From Stenotrophomonas maltophilia (GTDB lineage: Bacteria > Pseudomonadota > Gammaproteobacteria > Xanthomonadales > Xanthomonadaceae), in contig NZ_CP090423.1 in assembly GCF_023518235.1 (NCBI RefSeq), positions 558,001 through 622,000 on the forward strand: a DNA stretch of 64,000 nucleotides, read 5' to 3'. This document shows, piece by piece, positions 1 to 7,631 of the stretch. Each line of letters starts with the position of its first letter. The first letter of the stretch is position 1. The notes beneath the pieces are model-generated. The model was not told the DNA's origin. It searched no databases and saw nothing but the letters and a program-made list of their open reading frames with translations. The position numbers and the translations under genes are program-made.

Positions 1-997
1 GCTGCACCGCCAGCAGCTGGAAGGCCTGGCCTTCGTGCTGCGGGTGCTGGGCCAGGCGGAAGGTGCTGCCGGCGGCCAACTGGCGCTCACTGCCGCTGCC
101 GCTGTAGAGCACCTGGCCCACCCGCAGCGCGTCCAGCCGCGCCTGTGCTTCGGCATCGGCCCAGCCGGCCTGGGCGAAGCGCCCGGCGCGTGGCTGCACA
201 TAGACTTCCAGCGCCGGCAGGCTACCGGCGTCGGCGCTGGACTGCGCGGCCACCGCCGTGACCTGCTCGCTGTGCCAGCTGGCCACGGTGCTGGCGTTGG
301 GCACCAGTTGCTGGCGCTCGGCGAAGGCGGTGATGCCATCACTGGCCTCGGCCATGTCGGCGCGATGGAAGCGCACCCGGCCAGTGTCGGGCAGTTCGGC
401 ACCCGGCTCGAACACCACCAGCGTGTGCGCGGCCTCATCGCCCTGCGCCTGCTCGATGCGCCAGGCCAGGCCGGCCTCGGCCAGCAGCCGGGTGACGAAG
501 GCCCAGTCGGTTTCGCGGTACTGGGTGGTGATCGTACGTACCGGCAGTGCAGCCTGCACGTCGAAGCGGAACACGGCCTGCGGATAGTCGGCGAAGATCT
601 GCTCGCAGATCGCGCGGGTGTCCAGGTCCTGGAAGATCACCGCATTGCGGCGCAGGCGGAGCAGTGCGGTCCACGGTTCGAGGATCAGCCGGTAGCGGGC
701 CAGGCCGCCATCACTGCCCAGCTGCGCCGCTTCGGTGCACAGCCCATGCCACTGCCGCAGCGCGCCGTCGGCCTGGCGCAGCTGCAGGGTCAGTGGCTGT
801 TCCAGCCACGGGTCCAGTGCAAGAAAAGCGTCGGTGGCCAGGCAGTCGATCTGCAGGCGGTTGTCGCCGCAGACCGCTTCGGTACCTTCGAAACGCTCGA
901 CCACCAGGCCCGCCTCGGGCCCCTTCAGCTGGATCAGGCGGTCGCGGTGCGACAGCGAGGCGAGGGAAGCGAGCAGTGCGGAGCTTGGGATGTCCAT
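1..997 (-). CDS. vgrG: VgrG/TssI spike protein, C-terminal part outside the window
   Basis: This leftward gene encodes a T6SS spike protein that trimerises on the tip of the Hcp tube. The frame stays open from an ATG at 997 to the left edge, so only about the first 332 residues are visible. The reading begins MDIPSSALLASLASLSHRDR and contains the Vgr/gp27-like signatures ARYRLILEPW, TTQYRETDWAFVTRLLAEAG and VRFHRADMAEASDG. These match the equivalent segments of the three other VgrGs in the window (14324, 32943, 40971). It starts 10 bp after the tssL stop and is probably the last or next gene of the tssJ-K-L transcript. The gp5 needle and any effector extension lie outside the window. The family is certain; any cargo is unknown. 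Confidence 0.93.
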   Translation of the reverse strand, partial: MDIPSSALLASLASLSHRDRLIQLKGPEAGLVVERFEGTEAVCGDNRLQIDCLATDAFLALDPWLEQPLTLQLRQADGALRQWHGLCTEAAQLGSDGGLARYRLILEPWTALLRLRRNAVIFQDLDTRAICEQIFADYPQAVFRFDVQAALPVRTITTQYRETDWAFVTRLLAEAGLAWRIEQAQGDEAAHTLVVFEPGAELPDTGRVRFHRADMAEASDGITAFAERQQLVPNASTVASWHSEQVTAVAAQSSADAGSLPALEVYVQPRAGRFAQAGWADAEAQARLDALRVGQVLYSGSGSERQLAAGSTFRLAQHPQHEGQAFQLLAVQ

Positions 998-1007
998 ATC
1001 ATCAGGC

Positions 1008-1802
1008 TCATGGCAAGGTGATCGTAATGTGCGCGGTGCGCTCGGGCATCTGCACCACATCGTTGTAGGCGGCCAGCTGCTGGCGCGTCTCGTGGCCCAG
1101 ATAGGTGCGCATGCCGAAGAAGGCGACGATGCCGAAGCAGCCCACCACCACCGCCGGCAGCCACAGCGGCACCACGCGGCGCAGGCTGTGACGCACGTTG
1201 TCCGGCGGCAGCGCGTGCGGTGCGAAACCGTGGCGCTTGCCCTTCAGGTAGACGATTTCATCGCCCAGGCGTGCGGTCAGGTAGCCCAGCTTCTCGGTGC
1301 CTTCCAGGCGGTATTTGCCCTCGAAGCCCATCAGCAGGCAGTAGTGGTAGACCTCCAGCGAGGGCAGGCGCGCCGCACCCTGGCGGCGCAGCTCTTCCAG
1401 CCGGTCGAAGAAGTGCTCGCCGGCAAGGTGCTCACCAAACAGGCGCAGTTGCAGCGGGTTGCGCTCCCAGGTCTCATGCAGCGGGGAAGGCTGCGACAGG
1501 ATCGCTTCGTCCACAGCGGCGCAGAAGGCGTATTTGGCGGCGTAGACATCCTCCGATGCCACGCCCATGCGCATCGCGTTGCGCTCCACGCCATCGAGGA
1601 ACTTCTGCACGGTCTGCACGAAGCCTTCGGCATCGTGCGGCAGCTGCCCGCGCTTGAGCAGCAGCAGCAGGTAGAAGCCGTCGGACATCAGGTCCTGCAG
1701 GCTCTGTGGATTGGCCGCCTGCGGCGTGGGATTGACCATCGCGCCATTGGCGGTCAGCGACGGCATCGGGCCCGGGGTCGGGGGCAGGGGAGAGTTCATC
1801 AT
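1008..1802 (-). CDS. tssL: T6SS inner-membrane subunit TssL (DotU/IcmH family)
   Basis: The 264-residue product is the DotU-like component of the TssJLM membrane complex. It has a cytoplasmic helical domain (about residues 30-200) with the family motifs AVDEAIL (about 96-102) and GFEGKY (about 159-164). One C-terminal transmembrane helix spans about residues 211-231, followed by a short periplasmic tail. Unlike long TssL forms it lacks a C-terminal OmpA peptidoglycan-binding domain; a separate OmpA-type protein at 30817 may supply that function. The start overlaps the tssK stop by 4 bp (ATGA), which implies translational coupling. A second ATG directly follows the first, so the exact start is uncertain by one codon. 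Confidence 0.95.
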   Translation of the reverse strand: MMNSPLPPTPGPMPSLTANGAMVNPTPQAANPQSLQDLMSDGFYLLLLLKRGQLPHDAEGFVQTVQKFLDGVERNAMRMGVASEDVYAAKYAFCAAVDEAILSQPSPLHETWERNPLQLRLFGEHLAGEHFFDRLEELRRQGAARLPSLEVYHYCLLMGFEGKYRLEGTEKLGYLTARLGDEIVYLKGKRHGFAPHALPPDNVRHSLRRVVPLWLPAVVVGCFGIVAFFGMRTYLGHETRQQLAAYNDVVQMPERTAHITITLP

Positions 1803-3133
1803 GAGGTCACCGCCACAAGTTCCATCTTCAGCTCGGCAATGCCGGCCGGCACGTAGATCATCACCGACTGCGCCTTGAGCATGCGCTCATACAGCGCGCC
1901 GCGCGCGTCCAACTCGAAGTAGTGGCTGCCCGGGCGCACCGGAATCGCCGCCGGTACCTGCGCGGCATGCACCAGCTTCACGCCGGGCAGCGCCGACAGC
2001 ACGCACTTCTCCACGTCGTCCGGCGCGCCGACCTTGAAGCGGACCGGCACGCTCTGGATCAGCTCCTGCGCCGGCAGCGAGGCCGACACAGACAGGTAGA
2101 ACGAGGCATTGCCATCGATGCGCTGCGAATCGAGGCGGCCCAGGTGATAGGACGGCTTGATCTCGTTGAGCGCGATCTTGAAGTAGCGCGTGGAGATCAC
2201 CGTATCCAGCAGGGCGCGCACGATCTCCAGCAGCTTGCGGAACGAGGCCTCCGGCTGGTCGTGGCGATACACCGGCAGATCGCCCAGCTGGTACGCATTG
2301 GAGAACGTCAGCAGCGCACCGGCCATGCGCAGCAGCTCCTGGTGCAGGCGCTCGGGATGCAGCTGCGGATGATGCAGCAGGTGCGCCAGTGCACTGAACG
2401 AGCTGTTGATGGTGTGCAGCAGCCAGAACGAAGCGATATCGCCGGAGCGGAATTCGATGATGTTCTGCGATGTCTGCCGGTGCAGGCCGTACAGCGCGTC
2501 CACCTTGGCCTGCAGCGCGTCGAGCACGGCGCGCAGTTCGCGATGCAGGAACGGCGATGCCTGCAACTGCGCACACGGCGGGATGAACTCATCGTCCAGT
2601 TCGAAGCCGCCGCTGGAGGTGCGGCGCACGCGTGCCACCGGCACCGTGGCATAGGCATCGCGCGGCTGGTCGTCGGTGAGCAGCTTCACCGCCTTGCTGA
2701 GGAAGGCCAGCTCGGCTTCCACCGCGTCGGTGAACAGATCCTGCGTATCGCGGTTGGCCTGCCGATAGCGGGCCAGCACGGTGCCTTCGGCATCGGCGCA
2801 GTTGGCGCCATCGTCGCGCAGCAACGGCAGTGCCAGGTAGACCACCGTGGACTGCACGCCGGGCGGCAGATCCTGCAGCGAGACCGCATCGGGCAGGCTG
2901 TCATGGGCCGGCGCATCGTAGGTCTCGCCATCGGGGAACACAGCCGACAGGTCGAGCGGGCGCAGCGTCCCACCCGACAGCGCATGGGGATCGAAACGCA
3001 CCCGGCGCGCACCCCAGCCATACGGATGCAGCGTCTGCGAAAGATCCTGCAGCCGCGCTTCGTGATAGGCGTCCTGACGCTGGAAATGCTGGGGGCGCAG
3101 GAACAATCCTTCACCCCAGAGAACCTTCGACAT
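1799..3133 (-). CDS. tssK: T6SS baseplate subunit TssK
   Basis: TssK links the baseplate (TssEFG-VgrG) to the TssJLM membrane complex in the cytoplasm. The protein begins with the family hallmark MSKVLWGEGLFLRPQHFQRQ, which sets the start at 3133 (444 residues, the usual length). An upstream TTG at 3157 would add eight residues and has AAGGA directly before it, but the conserved N-terminus favours the internal ATG. Other recognisable segments are LQASPFLHRELRAVLDAL and LPVYRHDQPEASFRKLLEIV in the middle, and the C-terminal membrane-complex-binding domain ending in YVPAGIAELKMELVAV. The gene lies between tssJ and tssL on the same strand and overlaps tssL by 4 bp. Confidence 0.95.
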   Translation of the reverse strand: MSKVLWGEGLFLRPQHFQRQDAYHEARLQDLSQTLHPYGWGARRVRFDPHALSGGTLRPLDLSAVFPDGETYDAPAHDSLPDAVSLQDLPPGVQSTVVYLALPLLRDDGANCADAEGTVLARYRQANRDTQDLFTDAVEAELAFLSKAVKLLTDDQPRDAYATVPVARVRRTSSGGFELDDEFIPPCAQLQASPFLHRELRAVLDALQAKVDALYGLHRQTSQNIIEFRSGDIASFWLLHTINSSFSALAHLLHHPQLHPERLHQELLRMAGALLTFSNAYQLGDLPVYRHDQPEASFRKLLEIVRALLDTVISTRYFKIALNEIKPSYHLGRLDSQRIDGNASFYLSVSASLPAQELIQSVPVRFKVGAPDDVEKCVLSALPGVKLVHAAQVPAAIPVRPGSHYFELDARGALYERMLKAQSVMIYVPAGIAELKMELVAVTS

Positions 3134-3252
3134 CCTGCTTACATAAGCCACGTTCAATCCTTGGAAATAGCTCGAAAATATCGTCCGCGAGGGCCGATCC
3201 CGCCATTCTCACCTTCCCCTGTGGCGAGAACCCCTATCCAGCAATGTGAAAG

Positions 3253-3270
3253 TGTGAGTTGGATCTCACA
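3253..3270. promoter_or_regulatory. 18-bp palindrome upstream of tssK
   Basis: TGTGAG and CTCACA form perfect 6-bp arms around a 6-bp spacer, about 120 bp upstream of the tssK start in the tssJ-tssK gap (3134-3349). The half-sites resemble CRP/Clp half-sites, but the spacing between TGTGA and TCACA is 8 bp instead of the 6 bp those proteins use. It could be an operator or an RNA hairpin; function is not established. Confidence 0.4.
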
Positions 3271-3349
3271 TTAAGCGCGCGGGGGCAAACGTTGCATCAG
3301 GGGATACTATCGCATCGGCGAAATCGAGTGCCAGAATTCCGGCGCGGAA

Positions 3350-3973
3350 TTACTTCGCCCCTGCGCAGCGGATCGATGCAAGACTGCCTGGATCGCCGGA
3401 AATACGTGTCAACAAGGCCTTGCTGTCGCTGGTCAGTGCACAGGCATGCACGCCGATGGTGACGCCGTCCTGCGGAAGCGTTTTGCCCTTGGTGTCGAAG
3501 GCCAGCCGCCAGCGATTCTCGGCCGGGGCGCGGAACAGGGCAACCACGCCGAGCACTGCACTTCCTTCACTCAGCTGCTCGGACAATTCCTGCCGGGCGC
3601 CGGGGGTGAGTACCACTTCGTTGACCGACAGCAGGTCCGCACCGAGCGCTGCCTGCTCGCCGGCCTGGTCCAGGAAGGCATTGAAAGGGGCTTGTTCGAA
3701 GCGTTGCAGGCTGCGCAGGTGGTAGATCTTGACCACCGCCGCCGTGGCCCGCTTGTCATTGCCGGCATTGAGGTTGCTGCCGGCATACAGGCGCAGCGGA
3801 ATCGCTGGCGGTGCCTCGGGCTTCTCCTCGCGGATGCCGACCGCCTGCAATGTCTTGTCCATCGCTTTACCCAGTTTGCTGTCGCTGGCGCATCCGGCCA
3901 GTGAGCTGGAGATAACGAGGGAGAAAATCGTGACGGAGATCACGCGATGGAGTCGGAAAAGTTGCGCATTCAT
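3350..3973 (-). CDS. tssJ: T6SS outer-membrane lipoprotein TssJ
   Basis: TssJ is the lipoprotein that anchors the TssJLM trans-envelope complex in the outer membrane. The 207-residue product has a hydrophobic signal peptide and a lipobox LAGC at residues 25-28, with Cys28 as the lipidated residue. The mature part shows the TssJ/VasD beta-sandwich features: IPLRLYAGSNLN near residue 60, VVKIYHLRSLQRFE with the family loop, and SEGSAVLGVVALFRAPAENRWR. A C-terminal cysteine pair (HACAL and SIRCAGAK) may form a disulfide. It is the first gene of the leftward arm, divergent from the operon starting at 4213. No clear Shine-Dalgarno sequence precedes the ATG. Confidence 0.92.
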   Translation of the reverse strand: MNAQLFRLHRVISVTIFSLVISSSLAGCASDSKLGKAMDKTLQAVGIREEKPEAPPAIPLRLYAGSNLNAGNDKRATAAVVKIYHLRSLQRFEQAPFNAFLDQAGEQAALGADLLSVNEVVLTPGARQELSEQLSEGSAVLGVVALFRAPAENRWRLAFDTKGKTLPQDGVTIGVHACALTSDSKALLTRISGDPGSLASIRCAGAK

Positions 3974-4039
3974 GTGCAGTCGGCGGGCTCGGAGTGCGGG
4001 GGTGAAAGGTGCGCGTATAAAGGTTTCTGCTCGCGAATA

Positions 4040-4055
4040 TCACATCGGGATGTGA
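4040..4055. promoter_or_regulatory. 16-bp palindrome in the divergent tssJ / T6SS operon promoter region
   Basis: TCACAT and ATGTGA form perfect 6-bp arms around a CGGG spacer. The gap 3974-4212 separates the two T6SS arms, so it must hold both promoters. The right arm continues as ATGTGAAGAGTGTG, which resembles ATGTGAAAGTGTG beside the palindrome at 3253 upstream of tssK. The gap also contains TCGCGAATA at 4031-4039 and an opposing TATTCGCGA at 4111-4119. Together these suggest a regulator-binding region; the regulator is unknown. Confidence 0.4.
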
Positions 4056-4084
4056 AGAGTGTGTCTATCAAATTCGCCATATTC

Positions 4085-4114
4085 TTGACGAAATTCACTA
4101 TACCGACGCGTATT
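4085..4114 (+). promoter_or_regulatory. Candidate sigma70-type promoter for the tssB-side operon
   Basis: TTGACG at 4085-4090 is a good -35 match. A weak -10 candidate CGTATT follows 18 bp later, overlapping the palindrome ATTCGCGAAT at 4112-4121. I did not find a convincing sigma54 -24/-12 element in this gap. The assignment is tentative. Confidence 0.25.
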
Positions 4115-4212
4115 CGCGAATGTACACTGCCGCCGACAGGGGCAGGAATCCCGTGCGTTGTATCGGCGGAGATTCGGCTCCCTTTAGGAACTAATTTCGA
4201 CGAGGGATCACT

Positions 4213-4836
4213 ATGGAAGTGAAGGCAATGGGGAAGGCTGTGTACCGGCCGATGTTCGCGCTGATGATGCTGTCGGGCCTGGCGGCCTGCTCATCGGCAC
4301 CGAAGAAGGCCGAGGTCGTGCCGTTCGAAACCACGCTGAGCAATGCGGAGGCGCAGGTCACCGCTGGCGGCGCCGATGCCGCGATCAGCGCGTTCGAGCT
4401 GGCCGCCAAGGCCGACCCGACGCGCAAGGAACCGTGGGTGCGCATCGCACAGCTGCAGTTCGACCAGGGCCAGTACGCCCGTGCGATCGTTGCCGCCGAA
4501 GAGGTGCTCCAGCGCGATCCCAACGACCTGGTTGCCGATGGTGTGATCACCGTTGCCGGTTTCCGCGTCGCCAACCAGTCGCTCACCCGCCTGCAGGGCC
4601 GTGGCGCGCTGGCGTCGGATACCGCCCGCAAGGAAGCGCAGACCCTGGCCACCACCCTGCGCAACACCATGGGTGACGCCATTCTCGACCCGACGCCCAA
4701 GCCGAAGCCGCGCGCCCGTACCCGCGCCGGTCGTGCCGTCGCTCCGGCCGCCGCCGCCCAGCCCGCCGCGACGCAGCCGGCCAAGCCTGCCGCCCGCTCC
4801 AACACCTCCGATCCGTTCCAGAACATCGGCAACTGA
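4213..4836 (+). CDS. TPR-containing lipoprotein at the head of the T6SS operon
   Basis: The 207-residue product has a signal peptide with lipobox LAAC (residues 23-26), so it is a lipoprotein with Cys26 lipidated. Residues about 54-107 form one to two tetratricopeptide repeats (ADAAISAFELAAKADP and YARAIVAAEEVLQRDPND). The C-terminal third is a low-complexity Pro/Ala/Lys/Arg linker of the kind that spans the periplasm or cell wall. The start follows GAGGGATCACT, a good ribosome-binding site. It lies 30 bp upstream of tssB, so it is very probably cotranscribed with the sheath genes. TPR lipoproteins often scaffold protein complexes; a role in T6SS assembly is inferred from position alone. Confidence 0.8.
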   Translation: MEVKAMGKAVYRPMFALMMLSGLAACSSAPKKAEVVPFETTLSNAEAQVTAGGADAAISAFELAAKADPTRKEPWVRIAQLQFDQGQYARAIVAAEEVLQRDPNDLVADGVITVAGFRVANQSLTRLQGRGALASDTARKEAQTLATTLRNTMGDAILDPTPKPKPRARTRAGRAVAPAAAAQPAATQPAKPAARSNTSDPFQNIGN

Positions 4837-4866
4837 TCCGGAACCGGCCCCAGTCAGGAGACACTC

Positions 4867-5367
4867 ATGGCCAAGAAGGAAAGCATCCAGAAGCGGCTGC
4901 AGAAGATCCGCCCGCCGCGCGTCCAGCTCACCTACGACGTGGAGAAGGGCGACGCGATCGAACAGAAGGAATTGCCGTTCGTGGTCGGCGTGATGGGCGA
5001 TTTCAGTGGCAACCCGGAGCAGCCGCTGCCGAAGGTCAAGGATCGCAAGTTCGTCAACGTCGATCTGGACAACTTCGATGAAGTGATGGAGGGCGTGGCG
5101 CCGCGCGCGGTGTATCGCGTGCCGAACAAGATCAGTGACGACGGCGGCGAGTTCGGCGTCGAGCTGAAGTTCAACTCCATCGAGGACTTCCGCCCGGAGG
5201 CGGTGGTGCAGCAGATCGAACCGCTGCGTCGCCTGCTCGAGTCGCGTACCAAGCTGGCCGACCTGCGCAACAAGCTGGCCGGCAACGAGAAGCTGGAAGA
5301 CCTGCTGACCGATGTGCTCAACAACACCGAGCAGCTGAAGAAGCTCGGCGTGACCAAGGAGGACTGA
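4867..5367 (+). CDS. tssB: T6SS contractile sheath small subunit TssB
   Basis: TssB (VipA/ImpB family) pairs with TssC to form the contractile sheath around the Hcp tube in the cytoplasm. The 166-residue length is typical. Family features are the N-terminal SIQKRLQKIRPPRVQLTYDV, the strand LPFVVGVMGDFSGNPEQPLP, RKFVNVDLDNFDEVMEGVAP, and a C-terminal helix ending in LNNTEQLKKLGVT. A strong CAGGAGACACTC ribosome-binding site precedes the ATG. tssC begins 3 bp after the stop, so the two sheath subunits are tightly coupled. Confidence 0.97.
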   Translation: MAKKESIQKRLQKIRPPRVQLTYDVEKGDAIEQKELPFVVGVMGDFSGNPEQPLPKVKDRKFVNVDLDNFDEVMEGVAPRAVYRVPNKISDDGGEFGVELKFNSIEDFRPEAVVQQIEPLRRLLESRTKLADLRNKLAGNEKLEDLLTDVLNNTEQLKKLGVTKED

Positions 5368-5370
5368 CCG

Positions 5371-6861
5371 ATGTCAGCCGATGCCAGCCAACTGGCCACC
5401 CAGGCCGCCGTCGCCGAAGAGGTGGGCCTGCTCGACCAGATCGTCGAGAAGAGCAAGGTCGCCAAGTCGCAGACCGAACATGACCGCGCCAAGGACATCA
5501 TCGCCGCGCTGGCGAAGGAAGTTCTGGACGGCACCGTGGTGGTCTCCGACAACCTCAATCTCACCCTGGATGCCCGCATCGCCGAGATCGACCGGATCAT
5601 CTCCGAGCAGCTCAGCGCGGTCATGCACGCCGATGCCTTCCAGAAGCTGGAAGGCAGCTGGCGCGGGTTGCACTACCTGTGCCAGCAGACCTCCACCGGC
5701 CCGAACATGAAGATCAAGGTCTTCAATTCGCCGCAGAAGGACCTGGTGAAGGATTTCAAGTCGGCCATCGACTTCGACCAGAGCGCGCTGTTCAAGAAGG
5801 TCTACGAGGAAGAATTCGGTACCTTCGGTGGTGCGCCGTTCGGTGCGCTGATCGGTGACTACTTCCTCGGCCGCCAGCCGGAGGACATGTACTTCATCGA
5901 GCAGATGTCGCACGTGGCCGCCGCGGCGCACGCGCCGTTCATCTCCGCTGCCAGCGAAGGCATGTTCGGCCTGGAAACCTTCACCGACCTGGGCAAGCCG
6001 CGCGACCTGGCCAAGGTGTTCGACACCGTCGAATACGCCAAGTGGAAGTCGTTCCGCGAGAGCGAGGACAGCCGCTACGTGGGCCTGACCATGCCGCGCT
6101 TCCTCGGCCGCCTGCCGTACAACCCGAAAGACGGCACCACCGTCGAGGGCTTCAACTTCGTCGAAGAGATCGAAGCGGCCGACCACAGCAAGTTCCTGTG
6201 GTGCAACACCGCCTACGCCATGGGTGCCCGTCTGACCCAGGCCTTCGAGAGCTTCGGCTGGTGTGCTGCCATCCGTGGCGTGGAAGGCGGTGGCCTGGTC
6301 GAGGATCTGCCCACCCACACCTTCCGTACCGACGATGGTGAAGTGGCGCTGAAATGCCCGACCGAGGTGGCCATCACCGACCGTCGTGAAAAGGAACTCA
6401 GTGACCTCGGCTTCATGCCGCTGGTGCACTGCAAGAACACCGACTACGCCGCGTTCTTCGGCGCACAGTCGGCACAGAAGCCGAAGAAGTACAACACCGA
6501 TTCGGCCAATGCCAACGCGATCCTGTCTGCACAGCTGCAGTACATCTTCGCGGTCTCGCGTATCGCCCATTACCTCAAGGCGATGATGCGCGAGAAGATC
6601 GGCAGCTTCGCTTCGGCGGGCAACGTCGAGGAATTCCTGAACCGTTGGATCGCCCAGTACGTGCTGCTGGACGACAACGCGTCGCAGGAAGCCAAGGCGC
6701 AGTTCCCGTTGCGCGAAGCATCTGTGCAGGTTTCGGAGGTGCCGGGCAAGCCTGGCGTCTACCGCGCGGTGGCCTTCATCAGGCCGCATTTCCAGCTCGA
6801 TGAGCTGTCTGTTTCGTTGCGTCTGGTCGCCGAACTGCCGGCGTCCGCGAAAAAGTCGTAA
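5371..6861 (+). CDS. tssC: T6SS contractile sheath large subunit TssC
   Basis: TssC (VipB/EvpB family) is the large sheath subunit and is recycled by ClpV after contraction. The 496-residue protein matches family length. Recognisable segments are KLEGSWRGLHYLCQQT (about 90-105), EEFGTFGGAPFGALIGDYF (about 149-167), the central block around GGGLVEDLPTHTFRTDDGE, and the C-terminal handshake strand VAFIRPHFQLDELSVSLRLV. The gene lies directly after tssB and is followed by a 146-bp hairpin-rich spacer before hcp. Confidence 0.97.
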   Translation: MSADASQLATQAAVAEEVGLLDQIVEKSKVAKSQTEHDRAKDIIAALAKEVLDGTVVVSDNLNLTLDARIAEIDRIISEQLSAVMHADAFQKLEGSWRGLHYLCQQTSTGPNMKIKVFNSPQKDLVKDFKSAIDFDQSALFKKVYEEEFGTFGGAPFGALIGDYFLGRQPEDMYFIEQMSHVAAAAHAPFISAASEGMFGLETFTDLGKPRDLAKVFDTVEYAKWKSFRESEDSRYVGLTMPRFLGRLPYNPKDGTTVEGFNFVEEIEAADHSKFLWCNTAYAMGARLTQAFESFGWCAAIRGVEGGGLVEDLPTHTFRTDDGEVALKCPTEVAITDRREKELSDLGFMPLVHCKNTDYAAFFGAQSAQKPKKYNTDSANANAILSAQLQYIFAVSRIAHYLKAMMREKIGSFASAGNVEEFLNRWIAQYVLLDDNASQEAKAQFPLREASVQVSEVPGKPGVYRAVAFIRPHFQLDELSVSLRLVAELPASAKKS

Positions 6862-6886
6862 CGGTTTGCTGTAACTGAAGCGTCCA

Positions 6887-6902
6887 GGGGAGTCCGCTCC
6901 CC
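6887..6902 (+). terminator. Hairpin in the tssC-hcp spacer
   Basis: GGGGAG, loop TCCG and CTCCCC form a perfect 6-bp stem 25 bp after the tssC stop. Flanking TCC and GGA can extend it with one bulge. There is no T-run, so it is more likely an attenuator or RNA-processing stem than a full intrinsic terminator. Confidence 0.45.
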
Positions 6903-6948
6903 GGATTGCAGTGACGCTTATTTCAAGAGGGCGTAGCCCCCCTTAACC

Positions 6949-6966
6949 GCCAGGCCCGCGCCTGGC
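6949..6966 (+). terminator. Second hairpin in the tssC-hcp spacer
   Basis: GCCAGGC, loop CCGC and GCCTGGC form a perfect 7-bp stem ending 41 bp upstream of the hcp ATG. It lies in the hcp leader and may stabilise the 5' end of a processed hcp mRNA or modulate read-through. Confidence 0.45.
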
Positions 6967-7007
6967 ACATCAAATCTCACGGAAGAACGGAATTTAGGAG
7001 ACCAGAT

Positions 7008-7505
7008 ATGCAGCACGCTTTCCTCTCGATTGACACCATCAAGGGCGAGTCGCACGACGACAAGCACAAGGACTGGATCGAAATCCAGTCGTTCTCGCAG
7101 GACCTGTTGCAGCCGCGTTCGGCCACCGCGTCGACCTCCGGCGGCACCACCGCTGCCCGCGTGAACCTGTCCCCGATCGAAATCACCAAGTCGATCGACC
7201 TCGCCTCCACGGCCCTGAACCAGGCCGCCTCCAACGGCACCACCTTCCCCAAGGCGCAGATCCAGTTCATGCGCGCCGACAAGGACGGCAACGCGATCAA
7301 TTACTACACGGTCGAGCTGCTGAACGTGCTGGTCCACCGCGTCACCACGACGGTGGACAAGGAAGGCATGCCGCAGGAAGTTGTTCAGCTGAGCTTCGGC
7401 GCCATCAAGTGGACTTACCAGCAGCAGAAGCCGGAAGGCGGCGTTGGTGGCAAGACCGTGGCGCAGTGGAGCGCAACCAAGAACATCCCGAACTACACCG
7501 TGTGA
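7008..7505 (+). CDS. hcp: T6SS inner-tube protein Hcp (TssD)
   Basis: Hcp hexamers stack into the tube propelled out of the cell, and Hcp can carry small cargo in its lumen. The 165-residue product shows the Hcp beta-barrel pattern: AFLSIDTIKGES at the N-terminus, HKDWIEIQSFSQDL, then ARVNLSPIEITKSIDLASTAL and the C-terminal VVQLSFGAIKWTYQQQKPEG. It is of normal tube-protein length with no C-terminal toxin extension. A TAGGAGACCAGAT ribosome-binding site precedes the start. Hairpins on both sides (6887-6966 and 7516-7544) isolate it from tssC and tssE, consistent with the much higher Hcp demand. Confidence 0.96.
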   Translation: MQHAFLSIDTIKGESHDDKHKDWIEIQSFSQDLLQPRSATASTSGGTTAARVNLSPIEITKSIDLASTALNQAASNGTTFPKAQIQFMRADKDGNAINYYTVELLNVLVHRVTTTVDKEGMPQEVVQLSFGAIKWTYQQQKPEGGVGGKTVAQWSATKNIPNYTV

Positions 7506-7515
7506 TGTTGTGTCG

Positions 7516-7544
7516 CTGCGATGGCGCCTAGTGCGCCATCGCAG
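7516..7544 (+). terminator. Strong hairpin after hcp (terminator or attenuator)
   Basis: CTGCGATGGCGC and GCGCCATCGCAG form a perfect 12-bp stem around the loop CTAGT, starting 10 bp after the hcp stop. There is no clean T-tract, only TCTGAT. It probably causes partial termination and protects the 3' end of hcp mRNA, setting high hcp relative to tssE and later genes. The remainder of the 126-bp gap up to tssE shows nothing else clear. Confidence 0.65.
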
Positions 7545-7631
7545 TCTGATCGCCGGGTGGGGCCAGGATCGGCCTCGCCTTTGCTGCACCGTTGCCGCCC
7601 GCACGGATGCCGAACCTGAGTGGATCTTCCA

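Noticed and set aside
4130..4160. Possible sigma54 promoter before the T6SS operon
   Set aside because: GGCAGG...CCGTGCG has GG and GC-like elements, but the spacing and the -12 TTGC element do not fit the consensus.
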